From: an uncultured Campylobacter sp.
GTDB taxonomy: Bacteria > Campylobacterota > Campylobacteria > Campylobacterales > Campylobacteraceae
Length of the DNA: 64,000 nt
NCBI RefSeq assembly: GCF_938039245.1
Contig: NZ_CALHVN010000042.1
Span: 1 to 64,000 of the forward strand
Direction: 5' to 3'
The position numbers were made by a program, and so were the translations under genes. Position 1 is the stretch's first letter. Each line of letters opens with the position of its first letter. Shown in pieces: positions 17,096-25,225 of the stretch. The notes below the pieces were generated by a model. That model searched no databases. It had not been told where the DNA came from and saw only the letters and a program-made list of their open reading frames with translations.

Positions 17096-17500
17096 ATGCT
17101 TTTGACAAAAGCAAGCGAATACGCGCTGCTTTCCCTGATTTACATAGCGCAAAAGGACGCTCCCTCGGACGTTGATACGATGTCGGGTGAGCTTGATATA
17201 TCAAAAAGCTTTTTGGCTAAAATTTTACAAAATTTGGCCAGAGAGGGCATTTTGGTTTCGTTTAAGGGCGCAAACGGCGGATTTATGCTCGCGCAAAAGC
17301 CTGAAGAAATCAGCATAAAAAGAGTAATTGAAAGCGCCGAAAAGCGTAAAATGGCGGTATTTGAGTGCTCGATCTCGGCCGATAGTTGCTCATCCAGTAA
17401 GGGCGGAATATGCCAAATTTGGCCGATGTTTAGCGCGCTTCAGTCTAAAATCGACGATTTTTTAGATACAATTACGTTAGCAAATATAATCAAGAAGTAA
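17096..17500 (+). CDS. Rrf2-family transcriptional regulator
   Basis: Winged-helix regulator of the Rrf2/IscR/NsrR family, 134 residues. N-terminal MLLTKASEYALLSLIYIAQ and recognition region ISKSFLAKILQNLAREGILV with wing GANGGFML are typical. Three cysteines near residues 96-112 (FECSISADSC...GGIC, spaced C-x6-C-x7-C) could hold an Fe-S cluster, though the spacing differs from IscR's tighter set. It is separated from flhA by three bases, so it is co-transcribed with a flagellar export gene. Targets are unknown; redox or Fe-S sensing is inferred. Confidence 0.85.
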   Translation: MLLTKASEYALLSLIYIAQKDAPSDVDTMSGELDISKSFLAKILQNLAREGILVSFKGANGGFMLAQKPEEISIKRVIESAEKRKMAVFECSISADSCSSSKGGICQIWPMFSALQSKIDDFLDTITLANIIKK

Positions 17501-17503
17501 ATT

Positions 17504-19666
17504 TTGGCAAAACAAAAGCGCAATATCCTAACTCTGGTCGCACCGTTTTTAGAGCCTATCGTAAGATTTAAAGGGCTCACGATCGTCGGCGTCATAATCG
17601 CCATCTTAGCGATCATCATCGTGCCGCTTCCTAGCGCGGTCTTGGACTTTTTTCTTGCGCTTTCCATCTCTATCTCGGTGCTTATCATCCTGATCGCCGT
17701 TTATGTGCCAAAGCCTACCGACCTTAGCACGTTTCCGACGCTCATCCTCATCATCACGCTTTTTAGACTCTCGCTAAACATCGCCACCACGCGCATGATT
17801 TTAAGCGAAGGACACAACGGCCCCGATGCCGTAAGCGAGATAATCTCAAGCTTCGGGCAGTTCGTCGTAGGTGGCAACTACGTCATCGGCGTGATCGTCT
17901 TTACGATCCTAGTGCTTATAAATTTCATGGTCGTTACCAAGGGCTCGACGCGCGTGAGCGAGGTGCAGGCGAGATTTACTCTCGATGCGATGCCGGGTAA
18001 GCAAATGGCGATAGACGCCGACCTAAACGCCGGTCTAATCGACGAAAAGACCGCTAGAGAGCGCCGCGAAGCCATCATCGGCGAGGCGAATTTCTATGGA
18101 GCAATGGACGGTTCGTCTAAATTTATAAAAGGCGATGCGGTCGCAGGCATCATCATCACGATCATAAACATCGTCGGCGGCTTTCTCATCGGTTCGTTTC
18201 AGTACGGCCTAGATATGGCTACTTCGGCACAAAACTACACGATCCTAACGATCGGCGACGGTCTAGTGAGCCAGATCCCGGGCCTCATCACATCGACGGC
18301 TACGGCGATCATCATCACTCGAGCTAGCAAGGATGATGAAAATTTCGCCGAAGGCTCGCTAACGCAGCTGCTAGGCGAATATAAAACGCTACTAATAGTC
18401 GGCTTTATACTATTTATCTTTGCTCTAGTTCCCGGTCTTCCGACGCTATCTCTCGGATTTATCTCGCTTCTGTTTTTAAGTATGGGCTTTATAATGAAAG
18501 AGGTAAAAGAGGGCAAGATAAATTTGACCGCCAAGGCCCAAAGCGCAGGCTCTGCTCAAGGCGAAGAAGAAGGGCAGGCCGCACCAAAACCTCCTAAAAA
18601 AAGCGAAGAAGAGATCGCTCGCGAAGAGGAAGCTAAGATAAACGATATCTTAAAGCTTGAAATTTTAGAGCTTGATCTGGGATACGGACTGCTAAAGATC
18701 GCCGAAACCGATCTCATCGAGCGCATACGAGCGATGCGCCGAAATATCGCGGCACAGCTTGGTTTTTTGATGCCAAAGATCCGTATCCGCGACAACCTCC
18801 AACTACCGCCCAACGAATACCGCTTCAAGCTAAAAGGCGTCGTGATCGGGCAGGGGGAAATTTACGCGGATAAATTCCTCGCGATGGATAGCGGACTAGT
18901 TAGCGACAACATCGAAGGCATCCCGACTAAAGAGCCGGCGTTTGGCCTAGACGCGCTATGGATCGATGCGAGCGTGAAGGAGGACGCGATACTAAGCGGC
19001 TACACGATCGTAGATCCCGCGAGCGTCATCTCTACGCACATGAGCGAGCTGATAAAACAAAACGCCGCCGAGCTCCTAACTCGTCAAGAGACGCAAAATT
19101 TGCTCGACAAGCTAAAATCTGAATACCCCGTCATCGTCGAGGATACGCTACGTATCGCGCCTATCGGAGTGATCCAAAAGGTGCTAAAAGCGCTACTAAA
19201 AGACCACATCCCGATAAAAGATATGCTAAGTATCCTAGAGGCGCTAAGCGACATCGCCGAGGTTAGCAAGAACCTCGATATGATCGTCGAGCACGTCCGC
19301 ACCGCGCTTGCTCGCGCTATCACTTCGCTTTACGTCGATGAGAGCGGACGGCTAAATTTTTACGTGATGGAGCCTGCCGCGCAGCAAAAGCTGATCGACG
19401 CCGTGCAGTATAAAGACGGCGCGTATCACCTGATGATAAACGTCTCGCAGACGTCGGCGATCGTGCAGGCTCTGCGCGAGGCGAGGGCGAAGCGGCCGAT
19501 CTCTGAGTACGGCTCGATGATACTTTGCGTGGAGCCTAGCTTGCGTAAATTTATTGCCGATATCTGCGCGAATTTCGCCATAGATATCACGGTGCTTAGC
19601 TTTGCCGAAGTTGCGGCAAATACGCCGTTTGAGACGCTAGGCACGATAGAAATACAAAATCTGTAA
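17504..19666 (+). CDS. flhA: Flagellar export gate protein FlhA
   Basis: Inner-membrane core of the flagellar type III export gate. 720 residues; eight membrane helices in the first ~330 residues, then a charged linker (about 345-380) and the large cytoplasmic ring domain. The FHIPEP-family signature lies in RFTLDAMPGKQMAIDADLNA and the following stretch to KGDAVAGIIIT. The start codon is TTG at 17504, encoding the expected (M)AKQKRN; the AAGAAG ahead is a weak Shine-Dalgarno, so expression may depend on coupling with the rrf2 gene three bases upstream. In C. jejuni FlhA is needed for the whole RpoN/FliA flagellar cascade. Confidence 0.96.
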   Translation: MAKQKRNILTLVAPFLEPIVRFKGLTIVGVIIAILAIIIVPLPSAVLDFFLALSISISVLIILIAVYVPKPTDLSTFPTLILIITLFRLSLNIATTRMILSEGHNGPDAVSEIISSFGQFVVGGNYVIGVIVFTILVLINFMVVTKGSTRVSEVQARFTLDAMPGKQMAIDADLNAGLIDEKTARERREAIIGEANFYGAMDGSSKFIKGDAVAGIIITIINIVGGFLIGSFQYGLDMATSAQNYTILTIGDGLVSQIPGLITSTATAIIITRASKDDENFAEGSLTQLLGEYKTLLIVGFILFIFALVPGLPTLSLGFISLLFLSMGFIMKEVKEGKINLTAKAQSAGSAQGEEEGQAAPKPPKKSEEEIAREEEAKINDILKLEILELDLGYGLLKIAETDLIERIRAMRRNIAAQLGFLMPKIRIRDNLQLPPNEYRFKLKGVVIGQGEIYADKFLAMDSGLVSDNIEGIPTKEPAFGLDALWIDASVKEDAILSGYTIVDPASVISTHMSELIKQNAAELLTRQETQNLLDKLKSEYPVIVEDTLRIAPIGVIQKVLKALLKDHIPIKDMLSILEALSDIAEVSKNLDMIVEHVRTALARAITSLYVDESGRLNFYVMEPAAQQKLIDAVQYKDGAYHLMINVSQTSAIVQALREARAKRPISEYGSMILCVEPSLRKFIADICANFAIDITVLSFAEVAANTPFETLGTIEIQNL

Positions 19667-19674
19667 GGAATAAA

Positions 19675-20793
19675 ATGACCATCCATCACCTCTCGCACAC
19701 CGATCTTGACGGATACGGCGCGCAGGTAATAACGAATCACTATTTTAAAAACGTTAAATTTTATAACTCAAACTACGGCAAGGAGATCGACGAGAAATTT
19801 GATCAAATTTTGGCTCAAATTTCGGATAAAAACGCAGCCCAGACGCAGTCAAATTTAAGCGGCGAGCAAAATGGTAACTCGCAAAATGCGTCCGAAAATC
19901 GCGGCGAGGGCGAAGCGGCTAAAAATGACGAAAAAGCGCTCATCCTGATAACTGATCTAAATTTGACCGTGGAGCAGTGCGAAGCCTACGAAAAGGCGAT
20001 CGCAAACAAAAACGCTAAAATTTTGCTCCTTGATCACCACCAAAGCGGTGCCGAGTGCGCGAGCAAATTTAGCTGGTATTTTTTAGATAGCTCAAGGTGC
20101 GCGACTAAGATCACGCATGATTTTTTCGCTAAAATTTACGGGGTGGATGCTAGCCTAAATCACTTTAGCGACGTCGTAAATGCGGTCGATATCTGGCTAA
20201 AAGACGACGTAAATTTTGAAATGGGCAAGGTCGGACTCGGACTCGTCGCAAACGCAAAAGAGATAAACAAAACGATGTTTGAGGCTGAAAATTCGCGCTA
20301 TCTTTTTTATCTAATCAAACGAGCGCGGGAGTTTTTTGACGCGGGAGACGACTATGTCGGGCTTGACGAGGCGATTTTCGGGTTTAAAAAGGACTTTTTT
20401 AAAGAGGATAAAAACGATACGCTAAGCAACCTGATCTCAGCCTTCGTCGTAAAAAAACTAAGCGAGGAAAAAGAGAAATTTAGCATAAAATATAACGATC
20501 TTAACGGCATTTTGACCTACAATATCGGCAACACCTCGGTTATCGGCAATGATTTTTTAGTCGCGAACCCCGATATTGATTTTTTCATCGACGTTACGAG
20601 CAAAAAGACTCTGAGCTTTCGCGCTAACGGCAAAGCTGACGTAAGCCAGATGGCTAAAAATTTAGTCGGCGGCGGCGGACACGTGAATGCTAGCGGCGGG
20701 CTTTTTGCGGGCTTTAAGGATAGCTTTAGCTATGAAAACGTAAAAGCGCAGATAACCGACCTAATAACTAAAAAAACGATTTTACAAGGATAG
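19675..20793 (+). CDS. DHH/DHHA1 family phosphoesterase
   Basis: Metal-dependent phosphoesterase related to nanoRNase and cyclic-dinucleotide hydrolases, 372 residues. The N-terminus HLSHTDLDGYGAQVI gives the first metal ligands; LLDHHQSG (Asp120-His121-His122) is the DHH motif; GGGGHVNASGG near residue 340 is the DHHA1 substrate motif. The substrate (oligonucleotide or cyclic dinucleotide) cannot be told. Residues about 60-85 are a Asn/Gln/Ser-rich insert. It follows flhA by eight bases and precedes the next small gene by three. Confidence 0.85.
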   Translation: MTIHHLSHTDLDGYGAQVITNHYFKNVKFYNSNYGKEIDEKFDQILAQISDKNAAQTQSNLSGEQNGNSQNASENRGEGEAAKNDEKALILITDLNLTVEQCEAYEKAIANKNAKILLLDHHQSGAECASKFSWYFLDSSRCATKITHDFFAKIYGVDASLNHFSDVVNAVDIWLKDDVNFEMGKVGLGLVANAKEINKTMFEAENSRYLFYLIKRAREFFDAGDDYVGLDEAIFGFKKDFFKEDKNDTLSNLISAFVVKKLSEEKEKFSIKYNDLNGILTYNIGNTSVIGNDFLVANPDIDFFIDVTSKKTLSFRANGKADVSQMAKNLVGGGGHVNASGGLFAGFKDSFSYENVKAQITDLITKKTILQG

Positions 20794-20796
20794 AAA

Positions 20797-21024
20797 ATGA
20801 AAGAAATAGAACCTACCGTAGACGAGCTAAGCTACGAGCTTTCGATGATGCTAGAGGCGATGCTGTATTATGCCGGCGTGAAAAAAGATAGGCTCGAGGA
20901 CGCGGCAGAGGCCTACATCGAGTGCATCGACGACGCGCTGGAAAGCTCGGATGCCGAGGGCGTGGACGAGGTGCTCGAAGTCGTCGAATACATGAAGAAA
21001 AAGCACGCTAAATTTTTCAAATGA
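20797..21024 (+). CDS. Small acidic hypothetical protein
   Basis: A 75-residue very acidic protein (ELSYELSMMLEAMLYYAGVK, then a Glu/Asp-rich helix ending KKHAKFFK), probably all-helical and cytosolic. No family recognised by me, although a small protein at this place is also found in C. jejuni (from memory). It lies three bases after the DHH gene and overlaps the following lipoprotein gene by four (ATGA), so it belongs to the same operon. Confidence 0.7.
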   Translation: MKEIEPTVDELSYELSMMLEAMLYYAGVKKDRLEDAAEAYIECIDDALESSDAEGVDEVLEVVEYMKKKHAKFFK

Positions 21025-21200
21025 AAACTCTAGCGCAAATTTTATTTTTCTCGGCTCTGGCGGCGATGCTGGGCGGTTGCGTGTTTTTAAACGACCGCGG
21101 CGTGACGACGAAGTACTACAACGAGTGCAAGGAGTACTACGACGCGACGGGCGTCTATCACAAAGAGTGCCCTAAAAACATCATCGACTGGACGGAGTGA
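21021..21200 (+). CDS. Small lipoprotein (59 residues)
   Basis: A short gene that is easy to miss. Its ATG overlaps the preceding stop (ATGA) and its stop overlaps the next start (TGATG), so it is wedged inside the operon. The product starts with a lysine, a hydrophobic core and the lipobox MLGGC with Cys20, giving a mature lipoprotein of about 40 residues. The mature part has two more cysteines (YYNECKEYYD and HKECPKN), which could form a disulphide in the periplasm. C. jejuni has a small lipoprotein beside its Cj0977 gene (from memory), which fits. Function unknown. Confidence 0.75.
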   Translation: MKTLAQILFFSALAAMLGGCVFLNDRGVTTKYYNECKEYYDATGVYHKECPKNIIDWTE

Positions 21201-22105
21201 TGAGCTTAGAAGCGGCTAGAGCGGCTAAGGCTAGGGAGCTGGCGGGTAAAACCTACGCGCCTTTGATGCGGGAGGTAGAGGAGCTAGCGGCTAAATTTAA
21301 GGAGCGCGAATTTGAGCTCAAATTTGACGATATAGTCGAGATAAACGAAAATTTAAATCCAGCCCAGCGCGAAGAGACGCTGCAAACGGCGTTAAATTTG
21401 CGCTCGTGGCGCAAGGGGCCATTTAAGATAGACGATATCTTGATAGATAGCGAGTGGAGAAGTTTTGTTAAATTTAACCTACTCGCGCCCCACATGGATC
21501 TAGCGGACAAAGTCGTGGGCGATATCGGCTGCAACAACGGCTATTATCTCTTTCGTATGTTGCCCAAGCGTCCCAAAAAACTGATCGGCTTTGATCCTGG
21601 CGTGATGAGCTTTTTGCAGTTTAAATTTATCGACGCGTTTGCGCGCTCGGGCATAGAGTACGAGCTGTTAGGCGTCGAGCATCTGCTGCACTACGGCGTC
21701 AAATTTGACGTGCTCTTTTGTCTGGGCGTACTCTATCACAGAAGCGATCCCGTGCGTACGCTAAAAGAGCTAAAAGGCGCGCTAAATGCGGGCGGCAAGC
21801 TCTTTTTGGACACGATGTATCTTGATATGCAGGGCGATTTTGCTCTGAGCCCGAAAAATACATACTCAAAGATACCAAATATCTACTTCGTGCCGACCGT
21901 TAGTGCGCTTTTAAACTGGTGCGAGAGGGCGAATTTTAAAGACGCGCAAATTTTGGCTACAAAGCCCACGGACGCGCACGAGCAGCGAAAAACAGAGTGG
22001 ATCTTGGGGCAGAGCCTAGGCGATTTCCTCGATCCCGCAGACCCTACGCGCACGGTCGAGGGCTATCCCGCGCCAAAACGGGTCTATCTAAAACTAAGCG
22101 TATAA
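21200..22105 (+). CDS. cmoB: tRNA U34 carboxymethyltransferase CmoB
   Basis: Transfers a carboxymethyl group from carboxy-SAM to 5-hydroxyuridine at the wobble position, giving cmo5U in tRNA. 301 residues from ATG 21200; a GTG one codon earlier is in frame but the ATG overlaps the lipoprotein stop and is preferred. Rossmann motif I is GDIGCNNGYYLFRM, followed by LIGFDPG; LFCLGVLYHRSDPVRTLKEL and GGKLFLDTMYLD are motifs typical of CmoB, and SAKNTYSKIPN-like text (SPKNTYSKIPNIYFVP) lies near 230. The cmoA partner is not in the window. Confidence 0.93.
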   Translation: MSLEAARAAKARELAGKTYAPLMREVEELAAKFKEREFELKFDDIVEINENLNPAQREETLQTALNLRSWRKGPFKIDDILIDSEWRSFVKFNLLAPHMDLADKVVGDIGCNNGYYLFRMLPKRPKKLIGFDPGVMSFLQFKFIDAFARSGIEYELLGVEHLLHYGVKFDVLFCLGVLYHRSDPVRTLKELKGALNAGGKLFLDTMYLDMQGDFALSPKNTYSKIPNIYFVPTVSALLNWCERANFKDAQILATKPTDAHEQRKTEWILGQSLGDFLDPADPTRTVEGYPAPKRVYLKLSV

Positions 22106-22114
22106 AGGTAAAAA

Positions 22115-22651
22115 ATGGACGAAAATATATATAAAGACGGCGGCAGCGAGGATACGATACTGCCTGAGGATGAAAACCCTTTCCGCAACGAGCTAAAAAC
22201 CTCGCCGAATATAAAAACCAGCTTAAGCGGCACCGTGACCGAACTGGGTTCAAATCAAGCAAAAACGAATTTTTTTGCTAGCGAAGAGATGGCTTCTGAC
22301 GCCGAAGGGCTTATTCACAGTGGTTTTGTTTTCTCGGCGGCTAGCTATGCGGCGATGGCTGCGGTAAACGAAACCTTCAGCGTCGTGATAGGGGCTAAGA
22401 TACATTTTTTCGCTCCGACTAAGATCGGCGAAAGCGTGGAATTTGATGCTAGGGCTCAGTTTAACGATAGCGCTAAACGCGAGGTAAGGGTGATCGGCAA
22501 AACGCGCGATATCAAGGTTTTTGAGGGTACGTTTCAAGTGGTTGTTTTAGAAGATCACGTATTTAAAATTTATAAAGCCAACGTCCAAAAACAAGCCGCC
22601 CAAAGACAAAGAAGCCGAGCTAAAGCCGAGGAAGAGGCGCAAAACTCTTAA
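22115..22651 (+). CDS. Cj0977-like hot-dog fold protein
   Basis: A 178-residue protein resembling C. jejuni Cj0977, a hot-dog-fold protein required for host-cell invasion and linked to the flagellar regulon there (from memory). The hot-dog helix region is LIHSGFVFSAASYAAMAAVN, followed by strands ending IGAKIHFFAPTKIGESVEF and VRVIGKTRDIKVFEGTFQVV, typical of PaaI-like thioesterases, but the usual catalytic Asp/Asn of active thioesterases is not obvious. The C-terminus is Arg/Gln-rich and likely disordered. It lies nine bases after cmoB, so it can be co-transcribed. Confidence 0.8.
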   Translation: MDENIYKDGGSEDTILPEDENPFRNELKTSPNIKTSLSGTVTELGSNQAKTNFFASEEMASDAEGLIHSGFVFSAASYAAMAAVNETFSVVIGAKIHFFAPTKIGESVEFDARAQFNDSAKREVRVIGKTRDIKVFEGTFQVVVLEDHVFKIYKANVQKQAAQRQRSRAKAEEEAQNS

Positions 22652-22960
22652 TTTTGCTTAAATTTACGGCAAATTTAAGCAAAAGGTGCAAATCAAATAA
22701 GCATTTTTGCGTTATTGATGATTTTATGCATCCATCGGTAAATCGCGGGAGGAATGATTTAAATTCACGCTAACTTTAGAGTGGGGCGTTATAATTTTGT
22801 CAAATTTGGCTTTGGGGTTTTTGCTGCGTTTGCGAATTGCAGACGAGCGCTTTTGAAAGAGATTTTTGTTGTACTCGTAGCTGCAAGCAGAGGAAATTTT
22901 ATCCAGGGCAGGCTCCAGCCTAGCCTTGGTTAAATTTCCGCACGACTTTAAATTTGTCTT
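22652..22960. other. Gene-free stretch before repeat copy 1
   Basis: About 310 bp of AAATTT-rich DNA. I see no ORF, tRNA or terminator with a proper T-tract. Part may belong to the repeat element that follows, since a fragment like CTCGTAGCTGCAAGCAGA recurs inside the repeat. Confidence 0.5.
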
Positions 22961-23414
22961 GCGATACTTTGTATTATCGCTTTACGTTTAAATTTGAAGC
23001 TAAATTTACAAATTTTGAGTTGCCAAGACCCGCACCTTGAAAATGTAAATTTAAACTCGCTACGCAACAGCGCTAAAATTAACCTACACCAAGTGCAGCA
23101 ACATCTCATGTGCAGTGGGGTTGGTGGGGATTTTGCGTCGCTGCGCTAGCAGCTGCAAGCAGACGGGGGCGGGTATGCTTCTGGCAGCTCTCAGAGAGAG
23201 TGCGTCCTAACAGTAGCAAACAAAGTGCGGCTAAGCACAAGGCGAGTGTATAGCACGACGCAAAGGAGAGCGACGCTTCGTAAGTAGTTCTGCTCGCAGT
23301 TACGAGCCGCAGGCGAAGTAAAGCCCCTTCCGCCTCCAAAAAAAGAATTTGAAAATCTAACGCCTGATGACAAATTTTGAAGTTTAAAGGCGCGGATCTG
23401 GGTGTGTAAAATTT
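22961..23414. repeat. Dispersed intergenic repeat with terminal inverted repeats, copy 1
   Basis: The left inverted repeat (23010-23040) contains GCCAAGACCCGCACCTTGA, and the right one (23383-23414) reads TTTAAAGGCGCGGATCTGGG and on to TAAAATTT; they are imperfect reverse complements. Inside lies the conserved core CATGTGCAGTGGGGTT. A leader GCGATACTTTGTATTATCGC (22961) is shared with the other copies. Open frames on the minus strand inside it are repeat-derived, not genes. Confidence 0.75.
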
Positions 23415-23486
23415 AAAACCGTCAAATTTGAAGCCGAATTTGCGCGAATCAAATTTAATCAAAAATTTAAGCCACAAGGAGCGAAA

Positions 23487-24599
23487 ATGCTTGGCAAAAC
23501 GTTAAAAACAGTTGGAATAGTCGGCGCTTTGGCGCTATTTTTAGGTATATTTTTAAATTTACAAGGAGAACAGATGAGTCATAAAACAAAAGAGCCTGCG
23601 GCCGCGAACAAAACGATCGTGCTAGCGGGCGGGTGCTTTTGGGGCACGGAGGCCTATCTCAAGCAGCTTCCGGGCGTGGTTAGCACCTATACGGGCTACG
23701 CGAACTCAAAGGTGCCAAACCCTAGCTACGAGCAGGTCTGCACGGGCGACACGAACGCCGCCGAGGCCGTCTGGGTCGAATACGACGAGTATGTGATCGA
23801 CCTGCCGCATTTGCTCAAATTTTATTTTAACACCATCGATCCCACCAGCCTAAACAAGCAAGGCGGCGACCGCGGCACGCAGTACCGTACGGGCATCTAC
23901 TACACCGATGCGGCGGACGAGCCGGCGATCAGAGCCTTTATAGCCGAACAACAAAAAAACTACAAAGCACCCATCGTAACGGAGGTCGCGCCGCTAGAAA
24001 ATATCTACAAAGCCGAGGAGTATCACCAGGACTATCTGGACAAAAACCCGCACGGCTATTGCCACGTGACCTTCGAGAGCCTGCCTAAAAAGGGCGAAAT
24101 TTTGAGCGACAAAAAGCGCGATATGAAGCAAAATTTGCAAAACTACAAAAACAAAGACGACGCGACGCTAAAAAACGAGCTAAGCGCCATCTCATATGAC
24201 GTCGTAAAGCACGCCGCGACCGAGCGCCCGCACAGTAGCGAGCTAAACGACGAGGAGCGCATCGGCATCTACGTCGATATCACCAACGGTCAGCCGCTTT
24301 TTAGCTCGTACGATAAATTTGACGCGGGCTGCGGTTGGCCGAGCTTTACTAAGCCGATCGACGCGAGCCTAATCGCCGAAAAGTCCGATCTATCGCACGG
24401 CATGGTGCGCACCGAGGTCAAAACCGCGATGTCGGACTCGCACTTGGGGCATGTATTTGACGACGGTCCGCAGGACAAAGGAGGGCTAAGATACTGCATA
24501 AACGGCGCTGCGCTGAGATTTGTGCCAAAGGAGGAGATGGAGGAGCAGGGGTATGGGTATCTGATACCATATCTTGATGCGCAGTATTCTAAAAAATAG
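23487..24599 (+). CDS. msrAB: Fused methionine sulfoxide reductase MsrA-MsrB
   Basis: Repairs both stereoisomers of methionine sulfoxide. 370 residues: N-terminal membrane anchor or signal (residues 8-26), MsrA domain (about 43-200) with catalytic Cys50 in GGCFWGTEAY, and MsrB domain (about 225-362) with catalytic Cys337 in RYCINGAAL and Cys282 in AGCGWPSF. The zinc-binding CxxC pairs found in many MsrB proteins are absent (GIYVDITNGQPLF stands instead). An internal ATG at 23574 has its own strong Shine-Dalgarno (AAGGAG) and would give a leaderless form. Two direct repeat copies flank the gene. Confidence 0.93.
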   Translation: MLGKTLKTVGIVGALALFLGIFLNLQGEQMSHKTKEPAAANKTIVLAGGCFWGTEAYLKQLPGVVSTYTGYANSKVPNPSYEQVCTGDTNAAEAVWVEYDEYVIDLPHLLKFYFNTIDPTSLNKQGGDRGTQYRTGIYYTDAADEPAIRAFIAEQQKNYKAPIVTEVAPLENIYKAEEYHQDYLDKNPHGYCHVTFESLPKKGEILSDKKRDMKQNLQNYKNKDDATLKNELSAISYDVVKHAATERPHSSELNDEERIGIYVDITNGQPLFSSYDKFDAGCGWPSFTKPIDASLIAEKSDLSHGMVRTEVKTAMSDSHLGHVFDDGPQDKGGLRYCINGAALRFVPKEEMEEQGYGYLIPYLDAQYSKK

Positions 24600-24724
24600 C
24601 GGCTTGTCTTTTTGAAACGGCTTGTCTCGCGAGTGCTTTTTACGGAGTTTGTAAAATTTTGACTCGATGAACTACGTGTTCTATCTTCGCCAAAATTTTA
24701 CCGTACAACCCTAAAAATCATCTC
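24600..24724. other. Spacer between msrAB and repeat copy 2
   Basis: 125 bp with CGGCTTGTC twice in tandem; a similar CGGCTTGTCTTTTT stands at the same relative place before repeat copy 3, so the element may reach back this far. No gene. Confidence 0.4.
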
Positions 24725-25137
24725 GCGATACTTCGCCTTATCGTTTTACGTTCAAATTTACAAATTCGCAAATTTCGGCTTCAAATTTTACTCGCTGAGA
24801 CCCGTATCTTGAAAACGTCAAATTTGAATACGTGGCACGATAGCACTAAATTTAAACCTACGCATAGTGCAGCAACCTCTAACGTGCAGTGGGGTTAGAG
24901 AGGGCTTGGGGGGGGGTCTACTTTGCAGTTGCGAGGCAAAGCCGAAGCAAAGGAAGGTTAAGCTTCAATACGTTCGCTACCGTCGCCCTATGGGCTTGAG
25001 ACCGCTTCGCTCGTAGCTGCCAGTAGAGCGTAATTCAAACCCCTTCTTTCTTAATATAAAAGTGAGACGCCTGTAAGCATAAAATTTAAAAACAAAATTT
25101 AGCATCTTAAAGATGTTGGTCTCGGTGGGTAAAATTT
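24725..25137. repeat. Dispersed intergenic repeat with terminal inverted repeats, copy 2
   Basis: Left inverted repeat at 24783-24812 (AAATTTTACTCGCTGAGACC and on), right inverted repeat at 25105-25137 (ending GGTCTCGGTGGGTAAAATTT). The two are the best-matching pair of the three copies. The core GTGCAGTGGGGTTAGAGAGG is identical to copy 3, and GTAGAGCGTAATTCAA recurs near the right end. Leader CTTCGCCTTATCGTTTTACG is shared with copy 3. Confidence 0.8.
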
Positions 25138-25225
25138 AAATCCAAGCGGCAAAACCGAGTTAAATTTGCCGCTTAAATTTGGCGGGAGTCAAATTTGCCC
25201 GCCAAATCAAAGCCAAAATCAAAAT

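Noticed and set aside
23106..23477. Minus-strand open frames in repeat copy 1 (also 23191-23373)
   Set aside because: They run across the repeat and its inverted-repeat end, have arbitrary composition, and shift frame between copies; repeat-derived.
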